Positions 1-10,004 are shown, counted from the stretch's first letter. The stretch is DNA of 64,000 nucleotides from Allacma fusca (GCA_947179485.1 OX359248.1:30017378-30081377); one strand, 5' to 3'. Numbers and translations are program-made. Notes: generated by a model not told the origin, from the sequence alone.

Positions 1-480
1 ACTGATGTACGTTGTTAAATACTTTTCCAATGCTTTAATGATTATTGATGCTTCCGAAAAGTAATTGGAAGCGTCACTGCTCGTCGTATTAGTGTGGTAG
101 TGAATTGTCACCAAAATTTCACGAATTTCTGATATAGCAGCCCATTCAGTTTTCGATAAGTTTAAGCTCGTGTCACCACAATATTCAACAATTATTGACA
201 TCTCTCATTGTACTCCAAGAAGACTGCATGGACAAATATGCTATTTTCCGTTTTGCTTGAGAAAATTTCGGAAGCTGCAGTCCTGTTCTTTGCTTCAGCT
301 CTACAGTTAAGATCATGGATTTTGTTACAAGTATTGACCTTATCAATTACTTTCTTGTAATTTAAGTCCATATCGAATGGTTTCAGACATACTACAGACG
401 TAAACTGTATTTTAAGCAAGCATAACTTGAATAAAGAGTTTCTACAGTATAGTCAATTTCTTCATCAAAACTTTCAATGC
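1..480 (-). pseudogene. Degenerate coding remnant, possibly hAT transposase-derived
   Basis: Several minus-strand stretches here are open and protein-like but lie in different frames. From about 170 down to the window edge a frame stays open for over 50 codons and contains LSKTEWAAISEIREIL. A second open stretch covers 192-419, and a third covers about 390-480. The Trp-centred helix resembles the region of hAT transposases around their conserved Trp, but no catalytic motif is visible, so the family is a guess. The third stretch joins in frame to minus-strand sequence at 18,634-18,750 if the transposons between are removed. The remnant leaves the window on the left. Confidence 0.3.
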
Positions 481-488
481 ATTCTAAC

Positions 489-1033
489 CACTGATCGGCA
501 AAATTTTTGAACTCGATCTCGCACTCACGAGCGCTAGGAGTCTCTAAACGGAACTCAGAACTCACTCAGGAACTCAAATTCCGAATCAAACAAGAGCTCG
601 CACTCGCACTCATGAGTGACCATGATGAAATTTTGCACTCAAACTCGCACTCAGGAACTCTCAGTAACAAATTAAAATTAGCGCCATTTCAAGGAGACCG
701 CCAAAGAATAACGCTGAATGCGTCCACTGAACTGACGATAGCTCGCATTTTTAGCGGAAACGAAATCATCAAAACGCTAAATGCAGGCAAAATGTACTAA
801 ATTTGTAAGTGTAGCTGGTGGCAACATGCATTCCTTTATGGAATATATGAGTTCCAAATACTGCTCTCACACTCTCGCTCAATGACTGTAATCTATTTTT
901 ATGGCACTCGACCTCACAAACTGAGTTCTGCTCAGAATGCCGCGGGTCTCACACTCGGCACTCAAATTTTGAGTTCTGAGTGCGAGTTGAGTGCGAGTTT
1001 TGCTCTCAAAACTCGTGAGTGCGCCGATCAGTG
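489..1033. mobile_element. Non-autonomous hAT-like MITE, 545 bp
   Basis: The ends are perfect 11-bp inverted repeats (CACTGATCGGC and GCCGATCAGTG). They are flanked by an exact 8-bp duplication ATTCTAAC at 481-488 and 1034-1041. An 8-bp duplication is the hallmark of hAT insertions. The interior is packed with variants of ACTCGCACTC / GAGTGCGAGT, in one orientation near the left end and the other near the right, like the subterminal binding-site clusters of hAT elements. The 97-codon open frame at 507-800 is made of this repeat and shows no transposase features. Superfamily assignment rests on target-site length and ends, not on a transposase. Confidence 0.8.
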
Positions 1034-1041
1034 ATTCTAAC

Positions 1042-1488
1042 CAAGGATGGGAATCGGAATTAGATTCGAAAATTTGAGGATTTTAAATCATATTGGAATC
1101 CCGAATAATTCACAGGAAGTATTTTAATTCAAAATTGCAACCAAAAACTTTTTGGAATCGGAATTGGTATTCAAATTATTTTTTACTGAATTCGGATTAA
1201 AGTAAAGTGTGTCTTTTCAGTGACACATTCTTGTTTTTCAGCGTACATACTTAAATATAAATTTAAAATTATCGCAATTCTTACTTACAACGGAAAGCTA
1301 ATCAAAGAGCATTGGCGAACGTTTTCTTCATTCGAAATGAACATGCTTCCTAATTCTACTGAAAATAAAGGCGAATTATTAGCACTTGTCATAGGCTTTT
1401 AACGGTTGTGCTCAAAACTATTGTTTGTCCTACAAGCTAATTACTCAAGTAATTTAAATCGTTGATGCTAAAGATTTTTTAAGGCAAC
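1042..1488. repeat. Left arm of the second hAT-like element
   Basis: This non-coding AT-rich arm is rich in GGAATCGGAAT-type motifs related to those at 18,440-18,620. It ends in a single minisatellite unit (about 1466-1483) and in GCAAC (1484-1488), which is the left target duplication of the Copia insertion. The 60-codon frame at 1220-1402 has no recognisable features. Confidence 0.6.
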
Positions 1489-1491
1489 TAT

Positions 1492-2026
1492 TATTAAGGT
1501 CAAGATGAGGTCACTCCATTTGAGTAACTTTCCAAGCTTGACTAATTATGAATCGTGCTAAAAATGTAATTAATTGGATGAAAGCAATTAATAAAAGTCT
1601 CAAATGTAATCCAGACAATTATTGAATGAAACAACCCGAAGGCTGATTGTTTATTCAAAACGAAACTGAAAACGAAATGATAATTACTTCAACAATAACT
1701 TCAGAAACTTAAAAATAGAACAAAAGGGGAATCTCAGAGGATTCTAAAAATCAAACAGAAAGGAATAACTCTCAGTCTAAGACTGAAGTTCGCAAATAAG
1801 ATTTGCACACACTTTAACACTGTCGTGTGTGATTCATACATCATTACATCATTTCATAAGATGAGACGCGTCCAAAAGTGGAGCGTGAGAAGTCCCTCGT
1901 CAGGGATTCTTTACTCTGCTCTAGACGCAGCTAGAGCTGACCTTTAACACTAATAACAATTTTATTACATGACTAAAATCACTTCTTACAACTACACTTC
2001 TTACAACTATGTATGTATACCTTACA
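1492..2026 (-). repeat. 3' LTR of the Gypsy element
   Basis: On the minus strand it starts TGTAAGGTATAC and ends CTTGACCTTAATA. It matches 10,019-10,553 base for base as far as I could compare by eye. In element orientation this is the 3' LTR, because the polypurine tract lies at 2027-2040. Confidence 0.95.
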
Positions 2027-2392
2027 TCCCGGGGTCCGGGAAAAACATTTTGTCCTCAAAATGTGAACAATTTTATCATGAATAAAATATAAATGAGCAA
2101 AATTATGTCAAAATGATACCATAATAAGTACTTGTAAAGTACAAACCTGAAAATGATAGAGTAGATAGTTACAGCAAGAGAAAAAGAGAGACAAAAGATT
2201 GGTTTTGTATTTTTCATCTATACTTACACTTGATTATTTACAAGGAAGACATTATCAAGTTTGCCTCACAATCGGAAGCCACTTAAAACTATGACAATTT
2301 GATTAATTTCATAATTCTAAGTACCACAAGCACTGACTAAAAATATTTTTAACACCACACTTTTATATACACAAGCACTTTATTGATGAAAG
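2027..2392 (-). promoter_or_regulatory. Gypsy 3' untranslated region and polypurine tract
   Basis: Non-coding sequence between the env-position stop and the 3' LTR. Immediately before the LTR the minus strand reads GGACCCCGGGA, preceded by GAGGACAAAATG. This is the expected place for plus-strand priming, and similar GGAC...CCCGGGATGT junctions occur in insect Gypsy elements. No other feature is seen. Confidence 0.6.
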
Positions 2393-4288
2393 TCAATAAG
2401 CACGGGGGAAGGTAACAACGGGAGCAGGATGCTGGGCGTTGTTATTTTCTTCAGGAGTTGACACGAAGACAGCCTGCTGGAGGTGTCCGTGTTGACGCGA
2501 AGAAGTGCGGCGGTAACGGTAACAACCGTAAATGATTAAAAGTAAACCAAAAAGAGTAAAGAAAACAATACCAGTTATGGAGAAAATTCTGAATTCCAAA
2601 TTATAATCACCAGTGCCGAGGCCAACTTCAAGTTGAGGGGTTGGAATGACAGCAGGGATGACTGGAAGTTTGAATGACTGCTCTTGTGCAGTCGGAGAGG
2701 CTGGAGTAGCTTGGGTGGACTTTATGACGCTCTCGAAATTGAAAGTTTTAGGGTCGGCAATCAGCATGAGTTGGAGCAACTTGAAATCTTGTATGGCTTG
2801 ATCCATGGGAGACAAGGTCACGTTAGGGCTGAAATTAATACTTTCACTCACACTAGTAACATCTTCTTTGAGAAGTTGATGAGGAGGAAGGTTTTGGTTG
2901 AAGGTATTAGAAGGTGAAGGCACAAAATCAAGCACTTTAGCAATTACGGGAGGAGCAAGCACAAAACCGGCTCCAAGAGCCATCACTTTTAATGCATTGG
3001 CACGTTTTTTCTTATTTATGTCAGTGAGAAAAGAGTTTGGGGCAACTTTAGAATGAAGCGTGTTAATACTTACTGACCTTTGAGGAGGAATTACCAACTT
3101 TTGGTTGGAAAGAGCTTGTTGCTGGTTCATTTTGGAGAGACTGAATCCACTTGTGAGGGATGGTACGCTGTTCCATCTGCCGGGCGGGGGTAGTGGGGCC
3201 GCTCCGCCGGAGCAGATGAGGAAGAAAACACAGAGCGTGGTGAACTTTGTGGAGAGGCCACAAATTCTCCTCTGTCGTTTAGCAGGAACTGTTGAGACAT
3301 ATGTGACTGAGTCATCTGAGGAGTCCCCGGAAGGTGGGACGATGATTCCCGGGGATGAGGCGGATTCTCCGAAGAGGGCGGAGGCCGGCTCATCATGCTC
3401 GTTGTGGAAGAAACTGTCGTGGACGGAAGTCCCGAACGGAGCACTTCGAAGGAGGGAAGGCGATATGCAGGAGACTCGTTCCGCACGCGAATTGGATCGC
3501 TTTGAGCGGGTCGGATTAATGACAGGTTTTGGAACTGACACTGGGGGTGAGTCACTTTTGGGGTGGAAAAATTTTGACACGCCGGAGGTACCGGGTTGGG
3601 GTGAATCTCTGGCGGAACTACTAAAAACTGAGCTCGCGAGTGACTCGGAGCTGACATTTGAATAGGCGGGCGACTGTGGCAATGATATTTCGCGTTTGTC
3701 AAAGGACTCGAGGTAGGGAGCAACTTCCGTTGTTTCGGAACTGCCTTGAGATGCTCGAGTGTTGACTGGGTAAAAACTTCGATGTGGATTTGAGGGTCCA
3801 CTAAAATCACTGGAGTGGACAGAACGAATTCCGCTGGGGAATCCCTCATTTGATGCAACAATTGTTTCCATGTTATAGCCTGGCGGTACGCTGCCGCACA
3901 ATAAGCACCTCTCAATTGATCTATGAGCAAGGGCACAGCACTGGGTAATACAAGTCCCAGGGCGACGTGACGAAAAGTTCTGGAGTAGATGGGAACTGAA
4001 CAATCCGTTGCAGCAATGACTTGTCCAGTTGCATCCGAAAACTGAAGGGGAAAAATTTTTACAATACACTCGGCCACCGGACAATAAACTGGGATATTGG
4101 ATGGAGTAGGGAGTGTAACCGAAGCTAACTGCGACCAAGGGTTCTCTCCTAATTTGAAAATTGGCCTGACTCCCAGCGTAGTCATAGGAGTCAGTTGGCC
4201 TTGGAGAGTGGGATATTGCGGGGGTGCTGGAGAGTTGGGGGATGAAGAATTCATGACGATGCATGTGTAAAACGACACAGTAGGGCAA
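2393..4288 (-). CDS. Gypsy env-position frame A: membrane protein (631 codons)
   Basis: The frame opens 22 nt after the pol stop and runs to within 370 nt of the 3' LTR. The C-terminal half looks like a membrane glycoprotein. At residues ~346-362 there is a basic run (AKRQRR) and a hydrophobic signal-like segment (TTLCVFFLICSGGAAP). A Pro/Ser/Gln-rich ectodomain with N-X-S/T sites follows. A strong transmembrane segment lies at ~565-590, ending in YRYRR, with a short tail. The N-terminal half overlaps frame B (3127-4278) and is low in recognisable structure. The functional product may therefore start internally or by splicing, near the hydrophobic signal at about 3240. No similarity to a known Env family is recognised. 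Confidence 0.6.
   Translation of the reverse strand: MPYCVVLHMHRHEFFIPQLSSTPAISHSPRPTDSYDYAGSQANFQIRREPLVAVSFGYTPYSIQYPSLLSGGRVYCKNFSPSVFGCNWTSHCCNGLFSSHLLQNFSSRRPGTCITQCCALAHRSIERCLLCGSVPPGYNMETIVASNEGFPSGIRSVHSSDFSGPSNPHRSFYPVNTRASQGSSETTEVAPYLESFDKREISLPQSPAYSNVSSESLASSVFSSSARDSPQPGTSGVSKFFHPKSDSPPVSVPKPVINPTRSKRSNSRAERVSCISPSLLRSAPFGTSVHDSFFHNEHDEPASALFGESASSPGIIVPPSGDSSDDSVTYVSTVPAKRQRRICGLSTKFTTLCVFFLICSGGAAPLPPPGRWNSVPSLTSGFSLSKMNQQQALSNQKLVIPPQRSVSINTLHSKVAPNSFLTDINKKKRANALKVMALGAGFVLAPPVIAKVLDFVPSPSNTFNQNLPPHQLLKEDVTSVSESINFSPNVTLSPMDQAIQDFKLLQLMLIADPKTFNFESVIKSTQATPASPTAQEQSFKLPVIPAVIPTPQLEVGLGTGDYNLEFRIFSITGIVFFTLFGLLLIIYGCYRYRRTSSRQHGHLQQAVFVSTPEENNNAQHPAPVVTFPRAY
3127..4278 (-). 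CDS. Gypsy env-position frame B: 383-codon accessory ORF
   Basis: This frame is open for 383 codons and overlaps the first 60% of frame A in a different register. Its first ~180 residues have balanced, folded-protein composition, with the LGVRPIFKLGENPW and LIDQLRGAYCAAAYRQ segments. The rest is Ser/Pro-rich and probably disordered. It starts 33 nt beyond the pol stop and would be translated from a spliced RNA or by reinitiation. No family is recognised. Because the first half reads like a real protein and frame A's second half carries the membrane signals, two products are likely. One long env with a chance overlap is the alternative. Confidence 0.5.
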   Translation of the reverse strand: MSFYTCIVMNSSSPNSPAPPQYPTLQGQLTPMTTLGVRPIFKLGENPWSQLASVTLPTPSNIPVYCPVAECIVKIFPLQFSDATGQVIAATDCSVPIYSRTFRHVALGLVLPSAVPLLIDQLRGAYCAAAYRQAITWKQLLHQMRDSPAEFVLSTPVILVDPQIHIEVFTQSTLEHLKAVPKQRKLLPTSSPLTNAKYHCHSRPPIQMSAPSHSRAQFLVVPPEIHPNPVPPACQNFSTPKVTHPQCQFQNLSLIRPAQSDPIRVRNESPAYRLPSFEVLRSGLPSTTVSSTTSMMSRPPPSSENPPHPRESSSHLPGTPQMTQSHMSQQFLLNDRGEFVASPQSSPRSVFSSSSAPAERPHYPRPADGTAYHPSQVDSVSPK

Positions 4289-4310
4289 CTAAAGTAAGTA
4301 TAGCAAAAAT

Positions 4311-7300
4311 TTATACACGTTTGGCTTTATCAATCAATCGTTGAGATTTTCGCACCGGAAGTGGGAGTTTAGATGGAGACGAAACTTTGGATAAAACTGG
4401 AACACGAGTCGCACTTTCAGAAGATGATGATGGAGTGGAAATGTCAGGAGAGTCGGAGGAGTGAAAATGACTGAGCCAAGAGTTAAACTCATCTTGGTCA
4501 TCACTTGTGTATACATACTCAGGGTGTATTATACCATTACCTAAATCTAAACTTATAAGCTTGAGCTGTGAAAGATGACACCGGACATTAGGTCGCAACC
4601 TTTGAGAAGGGAATGTTAAAACTAACTCAGCATTATTGTTCTTATCTATACTTACAATTGTATAGGGGCCTATCCACCTACAGAGTAATTTATCGGAAAG
4701 ACCAACTTTACGCTGTGGTAAGTAAAATCTAACGTGGGAACCAACTTTATATTCAAAGGGTCTGTATTGCGCATCAAACTTTTCCTTGGCCTGAATCTGA
4801 GCTTTGCGAATTAATTGAGCAATTCGCTGATGCATAATTTTTACTTGATTCGGACTCAACTGAGTAATACTTAAAAGGGAATTTGGGATCGAGTTTAACA
4901 TGGGAGCTGGAGGCTGGCGCCCGAAAAACGCTTGGAAAGGGGAAATTTTTGTAACCGAATGCTCACTGGTATTGTAAGCAGCAATTACATATGGAACATA
5001 TACGTCCCAATTATCTTGATTATCGGAAACAAACTTACTAAGCATTATTGCTAAAGTTTGGTTAACTCTTTCCACGGCTCCATGAGACCGGGGGTGAAAG
5101 GGCACACTAAAATTATGAGTAATGTTAAATTGTTGTGTTAACTTTTGCACAACTGCCGACTTAAATTCAGCGGCACCATCAGAAATTAATGTGGACATGC
5201 CTGGAAAAGTTAAAATAAATTGCTCGAGATGCATGGAAACATTCGCAGCATCTTTGACAGGAAGCAATGAAACATGAACCCATTTTGTAAACAAGTCTGT
5301 TAAAACTAATACATATTTATTACCTCTAGGTGTTTCTTTAAAGGGGCCTAATAAATCCATCGCGTAAGTACTAGCGGGGATTTTTATGGGAATTATTTTA
5401 AGACTGTCCATCCGTAGACGAGTCTGATGTTGGCGACTTTGGCACTCGGGGCATTGTGAGCAATGCTTGAAAGTGTCCGCGGTCATGGATCGCCACCAAT
5501 AATAGGGACGGATCCTTGCCAAACATCTACGAAAACTGAGATGACCTGCTAAGGGATGATTATGGGCATTATGTAATAATGTGGGAATCAAGGCCTTAGG
5601 AACTAAAAGTAAATTAGGTTGCCTAGGATTAAACTGAATAAAATACACACCATCACTATTCGAAGTAACTTTTGAGCGCTTTTTTGTTAATAATCTCTGC
5701 AAAACAGGATCAATAGCTTGAGCATGTTTCAAGTCGTCAGGATTAATTAACGGATCAAAAGGAGTAATGAGAGAGGAAGTAAAACCAGGTAAAATCAAAT
5801 CCTCCTCAGATTGTGTATCACTCGACAGTGCGTATGGACAACGGGAGACGCCATCCACATTCCTGTGGAGAGAGCCTTTTTTATAACGTATCACATATCT
5901 ATATTCCTGTAAAATTATAGACATTTTTGTAAGTCTAGCAGTAGGGTCACGCTGACACTTTAAAAAGCATAATGCATGATGGTCAGTGACAATTGTAAAA
6001 GGCTTTAAAAATAAAAATTCACGTAACTTTTTCGTGGAAAATACAACAGCAAGACACTCTTTCTCAGTGACACTCCAATTTTTCTCCGTAGGAGTGAGTG
6101 CACGAGAGACATAATAAACGGGATGCTCTCCATCCTCAAACTGTTGGTGGAGAATCCCTGCAATTGCAAGGTTGCTCGCATCCGTGTACAATAAACATGG
6201 AAGATTCTCATCATAATGTCTCAACACAGGGGCTTTACACACGGCCTGTTTGAGATTTTCAAAAGACTCATCACAATCCTTGGACCAATGGTACAAAGAA
6301 TGTTTTTTGAGTAAGCTCTGCAATGGAGCTGCAATCTGAGCAAAACCTAAAATAAATCTTCGGTAATAACCTATAGTGCCCAAAAATTTTCTAAGAGTAT
6401 CTAAATTATTGGGCTTCGGCTGGCGCATTATAGCAGCCACTTTAGCCGGTTCCGTTGTTAATCCTTGTTGGGTCAAATAAAATCCGAAAATGATATGTTC
6501 TTGCATAGCAAAATTACATTTCCATGGACTGAGTCGAAAATTAACTCGGGATAACGCTTGAAAAACTAATTCAAGGGCGACTAAATGAGAAGGAAAATCA
6601 CGACTGTATGGAATTATATCATCTATATATGATACAGCATGTGTATAGCGTAAGCGTCCCAAAGTTGCTATAGCTAATTTTTGGAAATAGGCCGGAGCAT
6701 TTTTGAGACCGAAACATACGCGGAGGTACATATATATACCAAACTCAGTAATAATAGCGCATAAATGTCTATCATCAGGATGAATCAGAGCCTGATAATA
6801 GCCGCTAAATAAATCCAAGGGGGAAAAATACTTTGCATGTCGGAGCTGAAAAAGTAAATCATCAATACGGGGAAGAGGAAATAACTCATCTTTAGTGATT
6901 TTGTTTAACTTTGTAAAATCACACACTAATCTCCATTTATTTAATTTTTGTCGAACTAAAAACACTGGGGTTGAATAATTGGAAGACTCACACGGGACTA
7001 TAATATTAGCCTGTATGAGTTTGTCAAGTTCACCTTTTAATATTTCACGTTCAAGGGGACTAAGTCTATACGGTTTGGACTGAACTGGAACATCCGAGTT
7101 CAACTGTATACGCATGGGAGGGAGAATGCAAGCCTGTAAATCATTAATGCTCCATGCAAAAAGATAAGAATACCGATTTAAAAGTTGAATAATAGCATGA
7201 CGCTGGTCTGGGGTAAGCTGAGAATTAATATTGATAACTGAAAGTTGTTCAGTAGTCAATGGTTTAATTTCGGAGGGAATAACTGGGACAGAAGAGAGGG

Positions 7301-8270
7301 CTTGAACAAACTCATACCGTTGTGAGTAACCTAATATTGTGCCCGCAACAATAAGTTGAGGAGAGCGAGACACATTGGAAGCCAATAAAACATTTTTACT
7401 ATGGTTGATGACAGGGGGAAAAATAACTTGAAGTTGTTTTTCTACTGTAGGGCTGGGAATGAACGCACATGTATGAGTGGAATTCATATCCGTGGTTGGA
7501 ATGTACATTTGACGTCGAGGGGGAAGGTTAATGGTAAACAAGGACTTCACTGGTAAGGAACATCCACATTCCACTGAGCACACTTCATTGTATGCATGAC
7601 TACGAAGATAATGGGTCACTTGTGAATTATACATAATACTACGACTAACATCTACAACCAATGTGTATTGTTTGAGAAATGCACACCCTAAAATGAATGA
7701 GGGGGTGAGAGTATCCAGCACATGAGCTGTAGTCGTATAATTAATATTATCTAATTTAAAACACAAAGTTACTACACTGGAAGTTTTAAGTTTGGTTTTG
7801 TCAGCGGTCATAATATGACAGGGAGGGCCTGGTAAAATTTTACACTCAGCTGGCACTGCACGTCGTAAAATTAATGTATGTGTAGCACCAGTATCAACTA
7901 AAGCATCAATTGTCACTGAGGTAAAATAGCACATGATGTAGGGGCAATGTGTAGCACTTAATACATTTACAGAGGGTAAGTAATCTGTGGGTATGACTGT
8001 AGAGTGGGATTTGCTTGAACTTGCTGGGGAACTGCAGCCTGTTGAGGAGGCGCAAAAGCAAGTTCCACTCTTTGAACATTCTGGCGATTGTTGGGATTGT
8101 AATTGTTGTTGCGGCGGTAATTGTTGTTTTGGTAATTCCGTTGACCATTGTTGCGGTTCTGGAATTGTTGTCGATTTTGATTGTTTTGGGGACCCTGGTT
8201 CTGATTGTTGGGTCCCCGCTGCCCATTTCCCGACCGACAGTCGCGAGCAAAATGACCAAATTTGTTGCAA
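4311..8270 (-). CDS. pol: Gypsy Pol polyprotein (PR-RT-RNase H-IN)
   Basis: Domains in order: aspartic protease with ALVDTGATHTL at ~126; reverse transcriptase with RLVCDFTKLN, FSPLDLFSGYYQ and the YIDD catalytic box at ~547; RNase H starting at LLYTDAS (~693); integrase with an HHCC zinc finger (~890-945), catalytic D in YAMDLLGPF (~972), D in LISDGAAEF and E in GAVERVNQ; and a C-terminal WIGPYTIVSI (GPY-type) segment near 1200. It is in the -1 frame relative to gag and overlaps it by about 300 nt, so -1 ribosomal frameshifting is the likely route of expression. The given start is the first Met and need not be used. All catalytic residues appear intact. Confidence 0.95.
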   Translation of the reverse strand: MQQIWSFCSRLSVGKWAAGTQQSEPGSPKQSKSTTIPEPQQWSTELPKQQLPPQQQLQSQQSPECSKSGTCFCASSTGCSSPASSSKSHSTVIPTDYLPSVNVLSATHCPYIMCYFTSVTIDALVDTGATHTLILRRAVPAECKILPGPPCHIMTADKTKLKTSSVVTLCFKLDNINYTTTAHVLDTLTPSFILGCAFLKQYTLVVDVSRSIMYNSQVTHYLRSHAYNEVCSVECGCSLPVKSLFTINLPPRRQMYIPTTDMNSTHTCAFIPSPTVEKQLQVIFPPVINHSKNVLLASNVSRSPQLIVAGTILGYSQRYEFVQALSSVPVIPSEIKPLTTEQLSVININSQLTPDQRHAIIQLLNRYSYLFAWSINDLQACILPPMRIQLNSDVPVQSKPYRLSPLEREILKGELDKLIQANIIVPCESSNYSTPVFLVRQKLNKWRLVCDFTKLNKITKDELFPLPRIDDLLFQLRHAKYFSPLDLFSGYYQALIHPDDRHLCAIITEFGIYMYLRVCFGLKNAPAYFQKLAIATLGRLRYTHAVSYIDDIIPYSRDFPSHLVALELVFQALSRVNFRLSPWKCNFAMQEHIIFGFYLTQQGLTTEPAKVAAIMRQPKPNNLDTLRKFLGTIGYYRRFILGFAQIAAPLQSLLKKHSLYHWSKDCDESFENLKQAVCKAPVLRHYDENLPCLLYTDASNLAIAGILHQQFEDGEHPVYYVSRALTPTEKNWSVTEKECLAVVFSTKKLREFLFLKPFTIVTDHHALCFLKCQRDPTARLTKMSIILQEYRYVIRYKKGSLHRNVDGVSRCPYALSSDTQSEEDLILPGFTSSLITPFDPLINPDDLKHAQAIDPVLQRLLTKKRSKVTSNSDGVYFIQFNPRQPNLLLVPKALIPTLLHNAHNHPLAGHLSFRRCLARIRPYYWWRSMTADTFKHCSQCPECQSRQHQTRLRMDSLKIIPIKIPASTYAMDLLGPFKETPRGNKYVLVLTDLFTKWVHVSLLPVKDAANVSMHLEQFILTFPGMSTLISDGAAEFKSAVVQKLTQQFNITHNFSVPFHPRSHGAVERVNQTLAIMLSKFVSDNQDNWDVYVPYVIAAYNTSEHSVTKISPFQAFFGRQPPAPMLNSIPNSLLSITQLSPNQVKIMHQRIAQLIRKAQIQAKEKFDAQYRPFEYKVGSHVRFYLPQRKVGLSDKLLCRWIGPYTIVSIDKNNNAELVLTFPSQRLRPNVRCHLSQLKLISLDLGNGIIHPEYVYTSDDQDEFNSWLSHFHSSDSPDISTPSSSSESATRVPVLSKVSSPSKLPLPVRKSQRLIDKAKRV

Positions 8271-9469
8271 TTATAGCATTGGAGCCCACGAGCAGGGTTG
8301 GGATTATTATTATTACCGTTATTTGGATTATTATTGTTACGAGGAGTACCATTATTATTATTTCTACCACCGCCTCGTCCGCGACGATTATTATTACGTT
8401 GAGCAGGTGGGTTACCATTTAATGCGTTAACTTGAGCATGTGGGGCATCAGATGTAGTTAACTTTTTGATTTGTTCTTCCAAAGCTAATAATTTAGCAGT
8501 AGTATCGGGCATGGGAGTAGCTTCTTGTTGAAATTCACGATGCTCGCAAAATCTAACAAGGGCTGCGATACTTGTAAAACTCAAGCCGCTAGTAGCTTGG
8601 GCGTATTTTGGGAGTAGTCCCGAAATGCCCCAAGCCACTCTATCAGCGACGGGCATGTTTGCATCATAACGGGAACAAAGTGTATCCATAGCATACAAAA
8701 ATTTTGCACATGACTCTTTTTCTACCTGAACTTTTGATTTAAGTTGGTGCAAATAAACTTGACGGCTTTTACCGTATCTCTCTCGAAGAGCTGTATACAT
8801 AGTGGGAATATCTACTACAGTGGAACCTGCACGTCTAATTTCACCCTGTAGCCAAAGAAATGGATCAGGCAATAATAAATTGGGGAGATTATTTTGTAAC
8901 TCCGCCCAATCCCATTTAAGTAAACCAATAATCCGCTCCAAATCCCTAATAAAATCAAAAACATCATGATTTGCTGGATCAAACTGATTTGTCTTCTTAA
9001 AATTAAGAAAAGAATTCGCTGGAGGGGTTTGAATCACAATCGTAGGCGGAACCGTCGTCGCCATTTTATTCGTATGATAATAAACTGTTGAAAAATAACC
9101 ACTAGGTTCTTGAAATAAATCACATAAATTTATTACCGGAGGTGGGATCTTAAATTTACGAGAAGCACGTTTTGCATTTTTCTGCGAAGCACTTTGAGTA
9201 AAACTAGCACTAGGGGTAGGTTTAGTAGTTTTGGTTTTAAGGGGTGGAATTAATGGAACAGTTGTAGTAGTTGGAGGAGTCTGAGCTGTGCTACTGGAAA
9301 CTGTAGTTACAGGTTGGCGCTTACGAGCAGCCTTTAAAACCTTAGCTAATTGATCTTTATCTAAAATGTCAGGGTTAGAATTTGAACGAGTTGAACGCCC
9401 TTGAGGCGGAGGTGAAATTGATGACTGAGATGCAAGGGGTTTCTTTGGAGGCTGTTTTGAGCCAGACAT
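7967..9469 (-). CDS. gag: Gypsy Gag polyprotein (500 aa)
   Basis: Capsid/nucleocapsid precursor. A Ser/Pro-rich N-terminus is followed by a capsid-like stretch (~150-320, FLWLQGEIRRAG) typical of retrotransposon Gag. Near residue 400 there is one CCHC zinc knuckle (CYNCNKFGHFARDC) set in an Asn/Arg/Gly-rich RNA-binding tail. The start at 9469 is the first Met, 549 nt inside the 5' LTR boundary. Long plus-strand frames across 7,987-8,430 are shadows of the AAC/AAT-rich tail. Confidence 0.93.
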   Translation of the reverse strand: MSGSKQPPKKPLASQSSISPPPQGRSTRSNSNPDILDKDQLAKVLKAARKRQPVTTVSSSTAQTPPTTTTVPLIPPLKTKTTKPTPSASFTQSASQKNAKRASRKFKIPPPVINLCDLFQEPSGYFSTVYYHTNKMATTVPPTIVIQTPPANSFLNFKKTNQFDPANHDVFDFIRDLERIIGLLKWDWAELQNNLPNLLLPDPFLWLQGEIRRAGSTVVDIPTMYTALRERYGKSRQVYLHQLKSKVQVEKESCAKFLYAMDTLCSRYDANMPVADRVAWGISGLLPKYAQATSGLSFTSIAALVRFCEHREFQQEATPMPDTTAKLLALEEQIKKLTTSDAPHAQVNALNGNPPAQRNNNRRGRGGGRNNNNGTPRNNNNPNNGNNNNPNPARGLQCYNCNKFGHFARDCRSGNGQRGPNNQNQGPQNNQNRQQFQNRNNGQRNYQNNNYRRNNNYNPNNRQNVQRVELAFAPPQQAAVPQQVQANPTLQSYPQITYPL

Positions 9470-10004
9470 AAAAAACCATAATTATTTACGTACCTTTTTC
9501 CAGTAAAACATCAGTAAGTCTTGATATGACCAAAATAATAAATCATTTAAACACTTGGACAGGAAAATCACTCTGTCAAAACAACACACACAGGAAAATC
9601 TTCTGTGGAAAACTTGAAAGCAGGTAAAGGTCCTCTGCAAAAATCCAGTAAGGCAGGCAAATCCTCTGCAAAATCTTGTACGGGCAGGCAAATCCTCTGC
9701 TTAGTATGACTCAATCCTCGGAACCTCCGTGGGCCAGGAGAGTAGACTCGGGGGTAGTCCAAGACAGCTTTTGTCGCCACTTGGGCCACCTGACTTCAGT
9801 AGTTGCAATCTACAAGTCCTTTAACAAAAATTCTCGAGACGGGAATAAAATCAACCGTTAGACAAACCTCATGTTTAAAATTCAATCTCAAAAGAATGCC
9901 AAAATCTCAAACTTATTGCTTATTTATTGCGCTTTTAACCCGGGGAGCCTAATCTGAGAGCTATTCGGGTGACTTATTCACAGACAAACGGGTGAAAAGT
10001 CTTT
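9470..10004 (-). promoter_or_regulatory. Gypsy 5' leader
   Basis: Non-coding leader between the primer-binding site and gag. Around 9,590-9,700 a GAAAATCYTCTGY...GGCAGGCAAATCCTCTGC motif recurs several times. Short frames here are repeats of that motif and not genes. A packaging role is only what is generally expected of this position. Confidence 0.45.

Noticed and set aside
507-800. 97-codon frame inside the first MITE
   Set aside because: Composed of the CACTC/GAGTG repeat and without transposase motifs.
3105-3665. 186-codon plus-strand frame
   Set aside because: Antisense shadow of the two overlapping env-position frames of the Gypsy element.
7987-8430. Two plus-strand frames rich in Tyr, Cys, Ile and Val
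   Set aside because: Shadows of the Asn-rich Gag tail on the other strand.
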